Source: Bradyrhizobium yuanmingense
GTDB taxonomy: Bacteria; Pseudomonadota; Alphaproteobacteria; Rhizobiales; Xanthobacteraceae
Direction of reading: 5' to 3'
Length of the DNA stretch: 37,401 bases
Assembly (NCBI RefSeq): GCF_029167105.1
Contig: NZ_JARFML010000053.1
Location: forward strand, 1 to 37,401
Shown here: piece after piece, positions 1-8,318 of the stretch
Layout of the letters: the number at the start of each line of letters is the position of its first letter
Numbering within the stretch: position 1 is the stretch's first letter
Notes under the pieces: model-generated
Seen by the model: the letters and a program-made list of their open reading frames with translations, nothing else
Database searches by the model: none
What the model was told of the DNA's origin: nothing
Made by a program: the position numbers and the translations under genes

Positions 1-143
1 GTTCCGGCACCCGCTGCAGCACCTGCACCCGCGCCACCGCCGCCTCCGGCACCACCGCCGCCTGCGCCACCGCCCCCTTGGGCAATGGCAGCCGTCGAGA
101 GTGCGGCACAAGCGATCGTCACGAGGACGGATTTGCGGATCAT
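1..143 (-). CDS. Gly-rich secreted protein, N-terminal part (cut by window edge)
   Basis: The minus strand opens with ATG at 143 and stays open to the left edge, so only about 47 residues are visible. A Shine-Dalgarno-like GGGAG lies just upstream of the ATG. The first 21 residues look like a signal peptide: Ile-Arg-Lys at the start, a hydrophobic stretch and an Ala-Ile-Ala end before Gln. After that the sequence is almost only Gly and Ala. An exported Gly-rich protein is therefore likely, but the rest of the gene is outside the window and the function cannot be named. Confidence 0.55.
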   Translation of the reverse strand, partial: MIRKSVLVTIACAALSTAAIAQGGGGAGGGGAGGGGGAGAGAAAGAG

Positions 144-342
144 GGATCGTCTCCCTGGTTTGATGGACAATCCAAGTCATGGGGACTTGTTCCGGTGCCG
201 CGAAGGCGTCCGCCGCCCTTCTAGTGCCGACTAGCGGTCCCTCCCTTAAAAAGCGCGGTTACTCCTCAGGACAACCACTTCGGGGCAGCGTCCGGGCTGC
301 GACAATACCCAATTTTTTAATCGGCATTGCGGGAGTTGTCGG

Positions 343-681
343 ATGTCAAGTTTGTCTCACCACAAAACCGCTAGGAGGCACCTCCGCGGGAACGAACAGA
401 TGGAGTGGGCGGGCCACACAAGGCATTGGACAATTGAAACCGGGGCGAAGGTCTGGCTTCGAACCAGTTCCATGCTGCACGACTTCCCACCGGAAGGGAT
501 CGATCTACCGATTATACTGGGCGATGCCACCGTTATCAGCACCAAGGTGGTTAGTTCGTCGCCAAGCAGACTTATCATTGAGTTAGACGACGGTCATCTC
601 CGACGTCTAACGCCGGGCGCTTCCGGATTTTCGGCTCGCGGATTTCCAGGCGCGGAGTGGATCGTGCAGCGGCGCACGTAA
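343..681 (+). CDS. Small hypothetical protein, 112 aa
   Basis: The ORF starts at ATG 343 with GGGAG seven bases upstream, and ends in TAA at 679-681. I do not recognise the family. The C-terminal half reads like a small beta-rich domain: hydrophobic residues alternate, followed by an Asp-Asp-Gly turn and an Arg-Arg-Leu-Thr-Pro stretch. The N-terminal 60 residues are less convincing and a later start at ATG 400 is possible. Its stop codon touches the stop codon of the convergent gene at 682, which is consistent with both ORFs being real. No signal peptide or membrane segment is visible. Confidence 0.4.
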   Translation: MSSLSHHKTARRHLRGNEQMEWAGHTRHWTIETGAKVWLRTSSMLHDFPPEGIDLPIILGDATVISTKVVSSSPSRLIIELDDGHLRRLTPGASGFSARGFPGAEWIVQRRT

Positions 682-864
682 CTAGCCGGTGGGTCGATTG
701 TTGCGCGTCGAGAGAAGGGATTGATACCGATCGATCTGATTTGCGAGCCGAACCCAGCTTTGCGACAGAGATTTGAGAAGCCCTGCCTCGGTTTCGTTCC
801 GCGTTGATTGCATCAAGCTGAGGCATTCAATCGATTGGGATCGGCAATGTTTCGCGGTGTCCAC
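682..864 (-). CDS. Small helical protein, 60 aa, paralogue of the gene at 2063-2230
   Basis: This is a short soluble protein rich in Arg, Gln, Ser and Leu. It carries the pattern Cys-Arg-x-Gln-Ser-x-Glu-Cys near the N-terminus and Gln-Ser-Trp-x-Arg-Leu-Ala-Asn-Gln-Ile further on. The same pattern recurs in the protein at 2063-2230, so the two are paralogues. The chosen start is GTG at 864, which has GGAG eight bases upstream and aligns with the start of the paralogue. An upstream TTG at 903 is in frame but has no clear ribosome binding site. I have seen similar small proteins in Bradyrhizobium and relatives, always as hypothetical. Two amphipathic helices are likely; the role is unknown. Confidence 0.6.
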   Translation of the reverse strand: MDTAKHCRSQSIECLSLMQSTRNETEAGLLKSLSQSWVRLANQIDRYQSLLSTRNNRPTG

Positions 865-1004
865 GAGCGCATCTCCATCCAAACCGCGAAGTAACTTCCA
901 CAAACTTCGACCGAAAATCTGTATATCAGTTCACATTTGCGAAGATTCAACTTGCGCCCGCGTTCACTCCCTCACGGCTGGCCGCCGCTCCCCGGCTACT
1001 TCTC

Positions 1005-1166
1005 TCAGGTTGGTGGTCGCCGGCGGCCTCGCACGAAGTTCCTGAACGCATCGATTGCTCGAGCTAGGGGCGATAATGGCCTGCTGCGGCGTGGTGGAAT
1101 GACGATCAGAAGATAGAGCACATTCAACAGCAACCAGCTGCCGAGCGCGAGCAAAATAGCCTTCAT
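1005..1166 (-). CDS. Small single-pass membrane protein, 53 aa
   Basis: Starting at ATG 1166 the product begins Met-Lys-Ala, followed by about 20 hydrophobic residues (roughly 3-23). A Pro-Pro-Arg-Arg boundary follows, then a short basic tail ending in several Arg and Pro residues. This is the shape of a small inner-membrane protein with a cytoplasmic basic C-terminus. A weak GGAAA motif precedes the start. The frame stays open further upstream to 1253, but that extension is not hydrophobic and has no better start. The function is unknown. Confidence 0.45.
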   Translation of the reverse strand: MKAILLALGSWLLLNVLYLLIVIPPRRSRPLSPLARAIDAFRNFVRGRRRPPT

Positions 1167-1321
1167 GAAAGTTTCCGGAGTGACCGGCGATAAATGATCT
1201 TTGTATAAAAACGCCGCTATCGAAGCGCAGCTTGCTCCCGACTTCAAGCACAACCTTTGGTCAAAAGGCTGCCGGCGCCCTCAGGGCTGTCCTTCTCGCT
1301 GCTTCTCTTCGCCGCAGAAGC

Positions 1322-1594
1322 TCAGGACCGACGCCCCTCTCGGGAGGCAGTTCTGGACGCTTCAAGCCGTGCGCGTCTCCGTTGATTCCACCGGGCCAGC
1401 ATTTCACCAAGCTCGCCCTGGGGAGGCACTTTATCATTGCGGTTGGCAGCCGGCGGACGCAACCATTCCGGCTGAGTGTAGGCGGTCCAGATTCGGGCTT
1501 CGGCGCGCCGTCGACGAGAGATGACGTGCCTGGTCAGGTACCCGGCCCCAAAAGAGACCGATAGCAAGGCCAACAGAATGCCTACTGCTAGCAC
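1322..1594 (-). CDS. Small membrane-anchored protein, 90 aa
   Basis: The GTG start at 1594 has GGAG nine bases upstream. Residues 2-20 form a hydrophobic segment, likely a single membrane anchor. The remaining 70 residues are hydrophilic, rich in Arg, with a Trp-Thr-Ala-Tyr-Thr-Gln-Pro-Glu-Trp segment in the middle and a helical Arg/Glu-rich end. No enzymatic motif is visible. It lies in the same small-gene patch as its neighbours at 1005 and 1756. The function is unknown. Confidence 0.5.
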   Translation of the reverse strand: MLAVGILLALLSVSFGAGYLTRHVISRRRRAEARIWTAYTQPEWLRPPAANRNDKVPPQGELGEMLARWNQRRRARLEASRTASREGRRS

Positions 1595-1755
1595 GCAACC
1601 AAACTCCGTTTAATCACTGGGGGACGTGACTGTGAAGCCGGTGTGATCATCAAGCTCCTGCAAATGGCAGAGCTTAAGGACCTGAGGTCCCGGCGAAGTT
1701 GATAACGCTCAAATTGCGGGACACCAGGCAGCGCTCCCTATTCTTGGAGGAACCA

Positions 1756-1995
1756 ATGGGAAAATCCGCGAGAAACGAAGTGCGAAGACACCGCGCTCTG
1801 TTCTTCATATGTATGAGCGCCGGGGCCGCGCTCTTGGCGATGGCGATGATGGCGGCGCCATTTTTCCTCAGATCAATGCTGACGTTGAGTCTGAAGGCAA
1901 TGCTTTTGGCTGGCTGCCCAGCTCTATTGCTTTCTGTGCTGTCATGGTTTTGGCATCTGCAAGCGATGCATATTGCGTCTGAGCTTGAGGACTGA
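1756..1995 (+). CDS. Small two-pass membrane protein, 79 aa
   Basis: ATG 1756 is preceded by TGGAGG at 1745-1750, a strong ribosome binding site, so I prefer it over an in-frame ATG at 1699. The product has a short basic start with several Arg residues, then two hydrophobic segments at about residues 14-36 and 42-66. The second ends in a Trp-Phe-Trp-His cluster. A short acidic tail ends in Glu-Leu-Glu-Asp. It looks like a small inner-membrane protein with two helices; no known family is recognised. It is transcribed alone, convergent with the gene at 2063-2230. Confidence 0.55.
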   Translation: MGKSARNEVRRHRALFFICMSAGAALLAMAMMAAPFFLRSMLTLSLKAMLLAGCPALLLSVLSWFWHLQAMHIASELED

Positions 1996-2062
1996 GCACT
2001 GCTGAGGCTGCCTAAATGCTTCTTGTGCGAATGCGCTTTCGCCAAGATGCCCAGGCATCCTC

Positions 2063-2230
2063 TCATGGCACCTGCTTAGTATACGTCGCATATCGCTCGA
2101 TCTGATTGGCCAATCGAAGCCAACTTTGAGCCAGATCTCTCAGTATCCTGCTTTCCGCCTCGTCCTGCGTCTCCCGCGACAATCGATAGCATTCCTCCGA
2201 TTGATCTCTGCAATACTTTGAGGTGTGCAT
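2063..2230 (-). CDS. Small helical protein, 55 aa, paralogue of the gene at 682-864
   Basis: The start is ATG 2230, with AGGGGAGA immediately upstream; the frame is open further to 2260 but that start has no such site. The protein shares Lys-x-Cys-Arg-x-Gln-Ser-x-Glu-Cys and Gln-Ser-Trp-x-Arg-Leu-Ala-Asn-Gln-Ile-x-Arg-Tyr with the protein at 682-864. Conservation of this pattern in two copies 1.2 kb apart shows that both are translated genes under selection. Two short helices are likely, with no membrane segment. Two Cys residues spaced by six are conserved and could bind metal or form a disulfide, but that is a guess. Confidence 0.6.
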   Translation of the reverse strand: MHTSKYCRDQSEECYRLSRETQDEAESRILRDLAQSWLRLANQIERYATYTKQVP

Positions 2231-2485
2231 CAGTCTCCCCTGGAACGGGAAGTCGACCACGCTGTGCGAAGCCGTGCATTTAACAAAGTCAAGGGCGGTT
2301 CACTCGGCTGGCTTTCGCTTCTCGGTCGCGACTTGCGCCGTGGGCATCGAGCGAGGATTTCGTCAGGCGCTGTCACCAACGCAGACTAGCTCGGGCAGCA
2401 GCAAAGGCATGTGAACTGGATAACAACTCATAGCCAGTCCCTCAGGGGCATCACACCCCCTCCGCTGCGGCCGACAGCGAACCCC

Positions 2486-4000
2486 TCAATTGTTGCTCCG
2501 GTTCGCGCTGCGAAAACTCTTGATCTCCGACACGCTGCCGTCGCGATAGGTCAGCTCCACCGAGACGGATTTCGTGCTTGGCGCGAGCTTCATGTAGAGC
2601 GGCATGCCGGCGCTGACCGCGCTGGGGTCGCGCATGTCGCAGGGCGGCATCTTCAGCACCTGGTTTGGCACGGCGGTGTCGACGCCGATGCGCACCTCGC
2701 GGATGGCGCAGCGGTAGGAGACGAGATGCGTGTAGTAGACGAGCAGTCCGTTGAACTCGCGGAACGACAGCCAGCTCGTCGAAGTCATGTCGAGGATCTT
2801 GCGCTGGTCGCGGATCAGCGCGGCCTCGGGATCGAACCTGATCGGGAACGGGCCCTGCATGTCGCCGGACTGATCGACGTAACGGACCTCGATGGTCCCG
2901 GCCTGCGCATCCGGCGGCAGCTCGATCGACGGGTTCGGCATCCGCTTGCGGGTGCGCGGATCGAGCGTGTCGATGAACCCGGTCTCGCGGAAATCGCCCG
3001 CGCCGGCCATGCGCCAGGAAATACCGAGCGTCGGATCGGCGAAAGAGAAGGTCACGCTCCAGCCGCCATTGTGACGCGAGAAGCTCGCGATCGGCGCGTT
3101 GAGGGTCTCCTCCCTGGGCATCTGCGGCACCGACACCGGCGGCAGCGCCGCAAGCTTCGTGGGCGGCGGATCGTCCGAACGCGCGGCGGTGTCCTTGGCG
3201 AGGCCGCTGAGGAAGACATCGTCGACCATCTGGTCGAAATAGACCGGCACCTGCCTGTGCTTCACGGTGTCGGCGAGCTCGCTGACGGCACGGCGGGTAC
3301 GCTGCGCCACCTGCACCAGATTCTCGCCGGGCTTGAGCAGCTCCTTGGCGAAGGTGCGCGTAAACACTGAGTTTGGATTGGCGTCGTCATTGGAGAGCCG
3401 ATCGAGCGCGGTCTGGCGGGGACCCGCGGAGAATACCGAGAACACGCCCTCGGGCAGCTGGGTCATCGGTGCGAGACCGCCGGCGCCGGCGACCGCACGG
3501 GTGCCCTTGCGCTCGAACGGATTGTTGCGGCAGGCGTCGAACACCAGGATCGAGGTCCGCGCCTTCTTGTTCTGAAGGCGCTCGACGATGCGGTCGGCCA
3601 GGATCGAGGCGTCGCGCACCAATTCTTCCTGCCCTTCCGTCGCCGCCGGCACGTCGGTCGGCAGCAGATAGTTCTGGCCCGCGATCTCGAAGCCGTGGCC
3701 GGCATAGAAGAAGAACGCGGTGTCGCCCGGCTCGATGGCCTTGTCGAAGGCGAGCAGCGTCTCGGAGAATTGCTGCCGGCTCTGGTTCTCGGCGACCATC
3801 ACCGAGAAGCCGAGCTGCTTCAGCGTATCGCCCATGGTGCGGGCGTCGTTGACCGCCTTGAGCAGCTTCGGCACGTTCTTGTAGTCGTTGTTGCCGACGA
3901 CGAGCGCGACGCGCTTCTCGGCACAGGCGGGCGCTGCGAAACCGCTCAGGCCCGCCGCGAGGCCAAGGGCCGCCAGAATTCTGAAAAGCCGACGCGTCAT
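2486..4000 (-). CDS. Secreted caspase-family (C14) peptidase, 504 aa
   Basis: The start at ATG 4000 gives a classic signal peptide ending in Pro-Ala-Cys-Ala before Glu28; an upstream in-frame start at 4057 would bury it. Residues 28 to about 250 are a caspase-like fold. A Val-Gly-Asn-Asn-Asp-Tyr strand comes first, then the catalytic His in Tyr-Ala-Gly-His-Gly (about His102) and the catalytic Cys in Phe-Asp-Ala-Cys-Arg-Asn-Asn-Pro (about Cys157). Both catalytic residues are present, so it should be an active cysteine peptidase of the bacterial metacaspase/orthocaspase type. The C-terminal 230 residues look like a separate beta-rich domain that I do not recognise. The signal peptide suggests action in the periplasm or outside the cell. 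It is divergent from the AraC-type regulator at 4203, with a 202-base shared upstream region, so that regulator may control it; this is inferred from position only. Confidence 0.88.
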   Translation of the reverse strand: MTRRLFRILAALGLAAGLSGFAAPACAEKRVALVVGNNDYKNVPKLLKAVNDARTMGDTLKQLGFSVMVAENQSRQQFSETLLAFDKAIEPGDTAFFFYAGHGFEIAGQNYLLPTDVPAATEGQEELVRDASILADRIVERLQNKKARTSILVFDACRNNPFERKGTRAVAGAGGLAPMTQLPEGVFSVFSAGPRQTALDRLSNDDANPNSVFTRTFAKELLKPGENLVQVAQRTRRAVSELADTVKHRQVPVYFDQMVDDVFLSGLAKDTAARSDDPPPTKLAALPPVSVPQMPREETLNAPIASFSRHNGGWSVTFSFADPTLGISWRMAGAGDFRETGFIDTLDPRTRKRMPNPSIELPPDAQAGTIEVRYVDQSGDMQGPFPIRFDPEAALIRDQRKILDMTSTSWLSFREFNGLLVYYTHLVSYRCAIREVRIGVDTAVPNQVLKMPPCDMRDPSAVSAGMPLYMKLAPSTKSVSVELTYRDGSVSEIKSFRSANRSNN

Positions 4001-4120
4001 CGCAAAATTTCCCGTTGCAGAACCGGCCCTGCCGCCGATCTTCGAACGGCAGTTCATGGGACCCCCTGCCGCTGTGTGATAGTCGGCTCAGACCTGACGA
4101 CGGTTCAAGGACCCTGAGGC

Positions 4121-4138
4121 TCGGATTGTACGATCCGA
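4121..4138. promoter_or_regulatory. Dyad in the divergent caspase/araC promoter region
   Basis: The sequence TCGGAT-N6-ATCCGA is a perfect 6-bp inverted repeat centred between the two divergent genes, about 65 bases upstream of the AraC-type regulator start. It could be an operator. A single dyad of this size can occur by chance, and AraC-type proteins often bind direct rather than inverted repeats. Confidence 0.25.
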
Positions 4139-4202
4139 CTATGGCCGATTCCGCTGGAATCTGTTTCCTTTTGGACAATTTCGCCGGAAGCGAGGGGCTG
4201 CC

Positions 4203-5168
4203 GTGTTGCACTGGTGTACGGACGAGGTCGACCCGAAGGATCGCTTCGACTATTGGCGCGAGGTGCGCGCCAAGGGGTTGTTCGGCGTCACCGCCGAGCT
4301 CGCGCGCGAGCGGCGCGCGGACTTCTTCGGCGAATTCTCTCTGCGTAAGCTGGGCGGTGCCGGCCTCGTCGAGCTGAAGGCCTCGCCCTACGCGGTCGAG
4401 CGCAGCGCGTCGGACATCGCCTATGCCCCGGGTGAGGCGATCTGCGTCTACCAGCAGCTCGGCAGCGGCGGCTGGTTCGGCGGCATGCGCACAAGCGACT
4501 TTGCCATTGCCAATGGCAGCTTCGCCACCAGCCATACCGACCTGCCCTACCACACCGCGCCGCTCGGCACCGGGGGCTTCCACCTGCGGATCCTCAAGAT
4601 CCCCGTGACCCACATCCCGGTACAGGACAAGCGCATGCGCGAGCTGGCGCCCCGGACCTTCAACGATCCGGCCCTGGCGCCCCTGCTCGCGGCCTGCTTC
4701 GCCGATCTCGGCGAAATCGCCGCGGACGATACGGCCTCTGCCGTCCAGGCCTCCTTGGTCCAGGCGTTGGCCCATCTGGCGCTGATCGAGCGCGGCATCG
4801 TGCGGCCCGGAAGCCGGCGGGGACAAGAGGCGCTGCGGACCGCCCGCCTCTCGCAAGCCCGGCGGCTGATCGCACGTCACCTTCAGGACCCCAATCTTGC
4901 GCCGGCCATGGTGGCCGACCTGCTCGGCGTCTCCGTACGTCACCTGCACATGCTGTTCGAGATGGCGGAGAAGAGCTTTTCCCAGACGGTGACCGACGAG
5001 CGCCTGAAGCAGAGCCGCCGGCTGCTGCGCGAGGCGCCGGAGCGGCTGATCGCGGACATCGCCGCCTCGTGCGGCTTCGAGAGTCTGGCGACCTATTACC
5101 GGGTGTTCAACACCGCCTACGGCATGGCCCCCGGTGACTTCCGGGCAAAAGGCACGGACGGGCGTTAG
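4203..5168 (+). CDS. AraC-family transcriptional regulator, 321 aa
   Basis: The GTG start at 4203 has GAGGGG upstream. The N-terminal 180 residues match the AraC-binding-like domain that begins with a Phe-x-x-Trp-Arg-Glu segment in many AraC-type proteins (here Asp-Arg-Phe-Asp-Tyr-Trp-Arg-Glu). The C-terminal part, about residues 220-318, is a double helix-turn-helix domain: a Leu-Gly-Val-Ser-Val-Arg-His-Leu first helix and a Cys-Gly-Phe-x-Ser-Leu-Ala-Thr-Tyr-Tyr-Arg-Val-Phe second helix. A typical end Tyr-Gly-Met-Ala-Pro-Gly-Asp-Phe-Arg follows. It should act as a ligand-responsive cytoplasmic activator or repressor. Neither ligand nor targets can be read from sequence; the divergent caspase gene is the obvious candidate target. 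Confidence 0.9.
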   Translation: MLHWCTDEVDPKDRFDYWREVRAKGLFGVTAELARERRADFFGEFSLRKLGGAGLVELKASPYAVERSASDIAYAPGEAICVYQQLGSGGWFGGMRTSDFAIANGSFATSHTDLPYHTAPLGTGGFHLRILKIPVTHIPVQDKRMRELAPRTFNDPALAPLLAACFADLGEIAADDTASAVQASLVQALAHLALIERGIVRPGSRRGQEALRTARLSQARRLIARHLQDPNLAPAMVADLLGVSVRHLHMLFEMAEKSFSQTVTDERLKQSRRLLREAPERLIADIAASCGFESLATYYRVFNTAYGMAPGDFRAKGTDGR

Positions 5169-5177
5169 CTGCCGTGT

Positions 5178-5192
5178 TGGCGGTTGCCGCCA
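5178..5192 (+). terminator. Short hairpin after the araC-type gene
   Basis: TGGCGG-TTG-CCGCCA is a perfect 6-bp stem with a three-base loop, ten bases after the stop codon at 5168. A second short hairpin, GGGG-AAAA-CCCC, follows near 5207-5220. Neither has a U-run, so intrinsic termination is plausible but not proven. Confidence 0.4.
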
Positions 5193-5241
5193 GGCGGAGG
5201 GGGCTCGGGGGAAAACCCCAGCCGCGCCCGTGATTTGGGCA

Positions 5242-5257
5242 AAAACCTCAGGTTTTT
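5242..5257 (+). terminator. A/T-flanked hairpin upstream of the helicase promoter
   Basis: A run of A then CC-TCA-GG and a run of T form a 7-bp stem with a three-base loop, ending in a T-run on either strand. This looks like a small intrinsic terminator that could isolate the helicase promoter at 5282 from upstream transcription. The stem is mostly A-T, so it is weak. Confidence 0.35.
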
Positions 5258-5281
5258 TAGGCTCTTCCCGCGCCCGCTCCA

Positions 5282-5309
5282 TTGACTTTGGCTGATTCCC
5301 GCCTATGTT
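5282..5309 (+). promoter_or_regulatory. Sigma-70-type promoter for the RNA helicase
   Basis: TTGACT at 5282-5287 and TATGTT at 5304-5309 are spaced by 16 bases, a good housekeeping promoter match. The predicted transcript starts near 5316, leaving a leader of about 150 bases before ATG 5469. Confidence 0.5.
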
Positions 5310-5321
5310 CCGGGTCGACGC

Positions 5322-5412
5322 GGCTCAGATCGAAGAGCGATTCCTGAGCCTTGCGCTTTGTTCGCGTGAGTCAGCACCCCCAGCTTCTTCGAGAGCGCGC
5401 CGTTTCGGGGTG
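5322..5412 (+). ncRNA. Structured 5' leader of the RNA helicase mRNA
   Basis: Two hairpins can be drawn in the leader. The first, at 5322-5350, pairs GGCTCAG with CTGAGCC and continues with ATCG/CGAT around an AAGAG loop. The second pairs CACCCC at 5375-5380 with GGGGTG at 5407-5412. DEAD-box helicase and cold-shock mRNAs in other bacteria often have regulated leaders, so cis-control by temperature or by the helicase itself is possible. I do not recognise a catalogued RNA family here. Confidence 0.35.
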
Positions 5413-5468
5413 GAACGCGACAGCCTTATTACCCTCGATTCCGAACGGCGGTTTCGACCAGAGGCTCA

Positions 5469-6974
<1,506 letters not shown>

Positions 6975-7032
6975 AGCGCGCACTGGCGCTCCAGATTTCG
7001 GTTGAAAACCCTCGATTTGCAATTTTTTGGAT

Positions 7033-7065
7033 GCCCCGTGAACGTATATTTACGGGGCGTTCACG
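7033..7065 (+). promoter_or_regulatory. Two overlapping, mutually exclusive palindromes upstream of the GGDEF gene
   Basis: GCCCCGT (7033-7039) pairs perfectly with ACGGGGC (7052-7058). CGTGAACG (7037-7044) pairs perfectly with CGTTCACG (7058-7065). The two helices share bases 7037-7039 and 7058, so both cannot form at once. The site is 59 bases after the helicase stop and 76 bases before the GGDEF start. It may be a terminator for the helicase, an operator, or an RNA switch. Confidence 0.4.
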
Positions 7066-7140
7066 ATCGTCCGTTAGCCTACGAACATAATTTAAGGATT
7101 GCTGCGGTCGATGGCGCGTCGGCCGCTGTGGGGATGTTCA

Positions 7141-8208
7141 GTGATCAAGGTACTCGACGAACACGAACGCACGCTGGCGTTCGCCGAGGTGGCGCTCGGT
7201 CAGATTCGATCGCTTCGACAGACGGCCATTCCCCGCAATTACGAGATCTGGTACGTCTACGCCACCGGCTACAACGCACCGCTCAACAAGATCATCAATG
7301 AGACGCTGGCGCGCAGCGGCAAGCTGACCGAGGCCGATCTCGAGCAGATCTACGAGACCTATCTCTCCCACATCAAGACCACCGACCGCATCGACAAGGT
7401 CGGCGCGCGCGTCGTCGGCGAGATCGACGACGTGGTGAAGGTGTTGGGCGAGGCGCTCGGCATGACCGGGGCCTACGATACCAGTCTGTCGGGTGCGACC
7501 GAGAAACTGTCGTCGGCCGAGAGCCGCGACCAGATCAAGGCGATCGTCGAGGCGCTGCTGCGCTCCACCAGCGAGATGCGCGAGACCAACAAGGCGCTGG
7601 AAGGCCGGCTGACGCTATCGAAGAACGAGATCAGCAATCTCCAGCAGAGCCTGGAGGCGATCCGCGCCGAGAGCCTGACCGATCCGCTTACGGGCCTGGG
7701 AAATCGCAAATATTTCGACCGCATGATCGGCATGGCGGTGCAGAGCGCGCTCGTCTCGGGCGAGCCGCTGTCGCTGCTGCTGTTCGACATCGATCACTTC
7801 AAGTCGTTCAACGATTCCTACGGCCATCTCACCGGCGACCAGGTGCTGCGGCTCGTCGGCCTTTCGCTGAAGCAGACCATCAAGGGCCAGGACATCACCG
7901 CGCGCTACGGCGGCGAGGAATTCGCGGTCGTTCTCCCCAACACCGCGATGCGCCAGGCGCTGACGGTGGCCGATCACATCCGCCGCGCCGTGATGGCGAA
8001 GGAATTGAAGAAGAAATCCACCGGCGAGATCCTCGGCCGCGTCACCATCTCCGTGGGCGTTTCCATGCTCAGGGAGGGCGACGACACCGACGCGCTGATC
8101 GAGCGCGCCGACGCCTGCCTCTACGCCGCCAAGCGCAACGGCCGCAACCGGGTGATCTGCGAAGCCGATCCGGAATTCGCGATCGAGAGCCACAGCCGGG
8201 TGGCGTAG
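7141..8208 (+). CDS. Diguanylate cyclase (GGDEF), 355 aa
   Basis: The C-terminal half is a complete GGDEF domain. It has Asp-Pro-Leu-Thr-Gly-Leu-Gly-Asn-Arg, Phe-Asp-Ile-Asp-His-Phe-Lys and the active-site Gly-Gly-Glu-Glu-Phe at about residues 257-261, so it should make cyclic di-GMP from two GTP. The inhibitory RxxD site is altered: the expected Arg is Lys (Lys-Gly-Gln-Asp). The N-terminal 170 residues contain no PAS, GAF or membrane segment that I can see and are helical, with a coiled-coil-like stretch before the GGDEF domain; I know this architecture from Rhizobiales cyclases. I chose GTG 7141, with GGGGA six bases upstream; in-frame starts at TTG 7099 and ATG 7111 are possible. The protein is predicted cytoplasmic. 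Confidence 0.88.
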   Translation: MIKVLDEHERTLAFAEVALGQIRSLRQTAIPRNYEIWYVYATGYNAPLNKIINETLARSGKLTEADLEQIYETYLSHIKTTDRIDKVGARVVGEIDDVVKVLGEALGMTGAYDTSLSGATEKLSSAESRDQIKAIVEALLRSTSEMRETNKALEGRLTLSKNEISNLQQSLEAIRAESLTDPLTGLGNRKYFDRMIGMAVQSALVSGEPLSLLLFDIDHFKSFNDSYGHLTGDQVLRLVGLSLKQTIKGQDITARYGGEEFAVVLPNTAMRQALTVADHIRRAVMAKELKKKSTGEILGRVTISVGVSMLREGDDTDALIERADACLYAAKRNGRNRVICEADPEFAIESHSRVA

Positions 8209-8292
8209 GTTTTCACGCGCTGCCGCAGCCGTGGCTGGGCAAAGGCGCGCAAGCGCCGTGCCAACCATCTCTCCAACACTGTTATTCTGAAT

Positions 8293-8318
8293 GGTGGGCA
8301 CGCTTCGCTTTGCCCACC
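8293..8318. repeat. Palindromic intergenic repeat, likely bidirectional terminator
   Basis: GGTGGGCA and TGCCCACC form a perfect 8-bp stem around a ten-base loop. It lies between the convergent GGDEF and TfoX-like genes and directly touches the TfoX-like stop codon at 8319. This GGTGGGCA...TGCCCACC unit is, from memory, a dispersed repeat of Bradyrhizobium and Rhodopseudomonas genomes. Confidence 0.6.

Noticed and set aside
2411..3370. Long plus-strand open frame opposite the caspase gene
   Set aside because: The minus strand has a clear signal peptide and catalytic motifs; the plus-strand product is rich in Arg, His and Glu without domain features, as expected for an antisense frame in high-GC DNA.
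3387..5282. Minus-strand frame of about 630 codons across the araC and caspase genes
   Set aside because: It runs through two genes with known domains and has no motif of its own.
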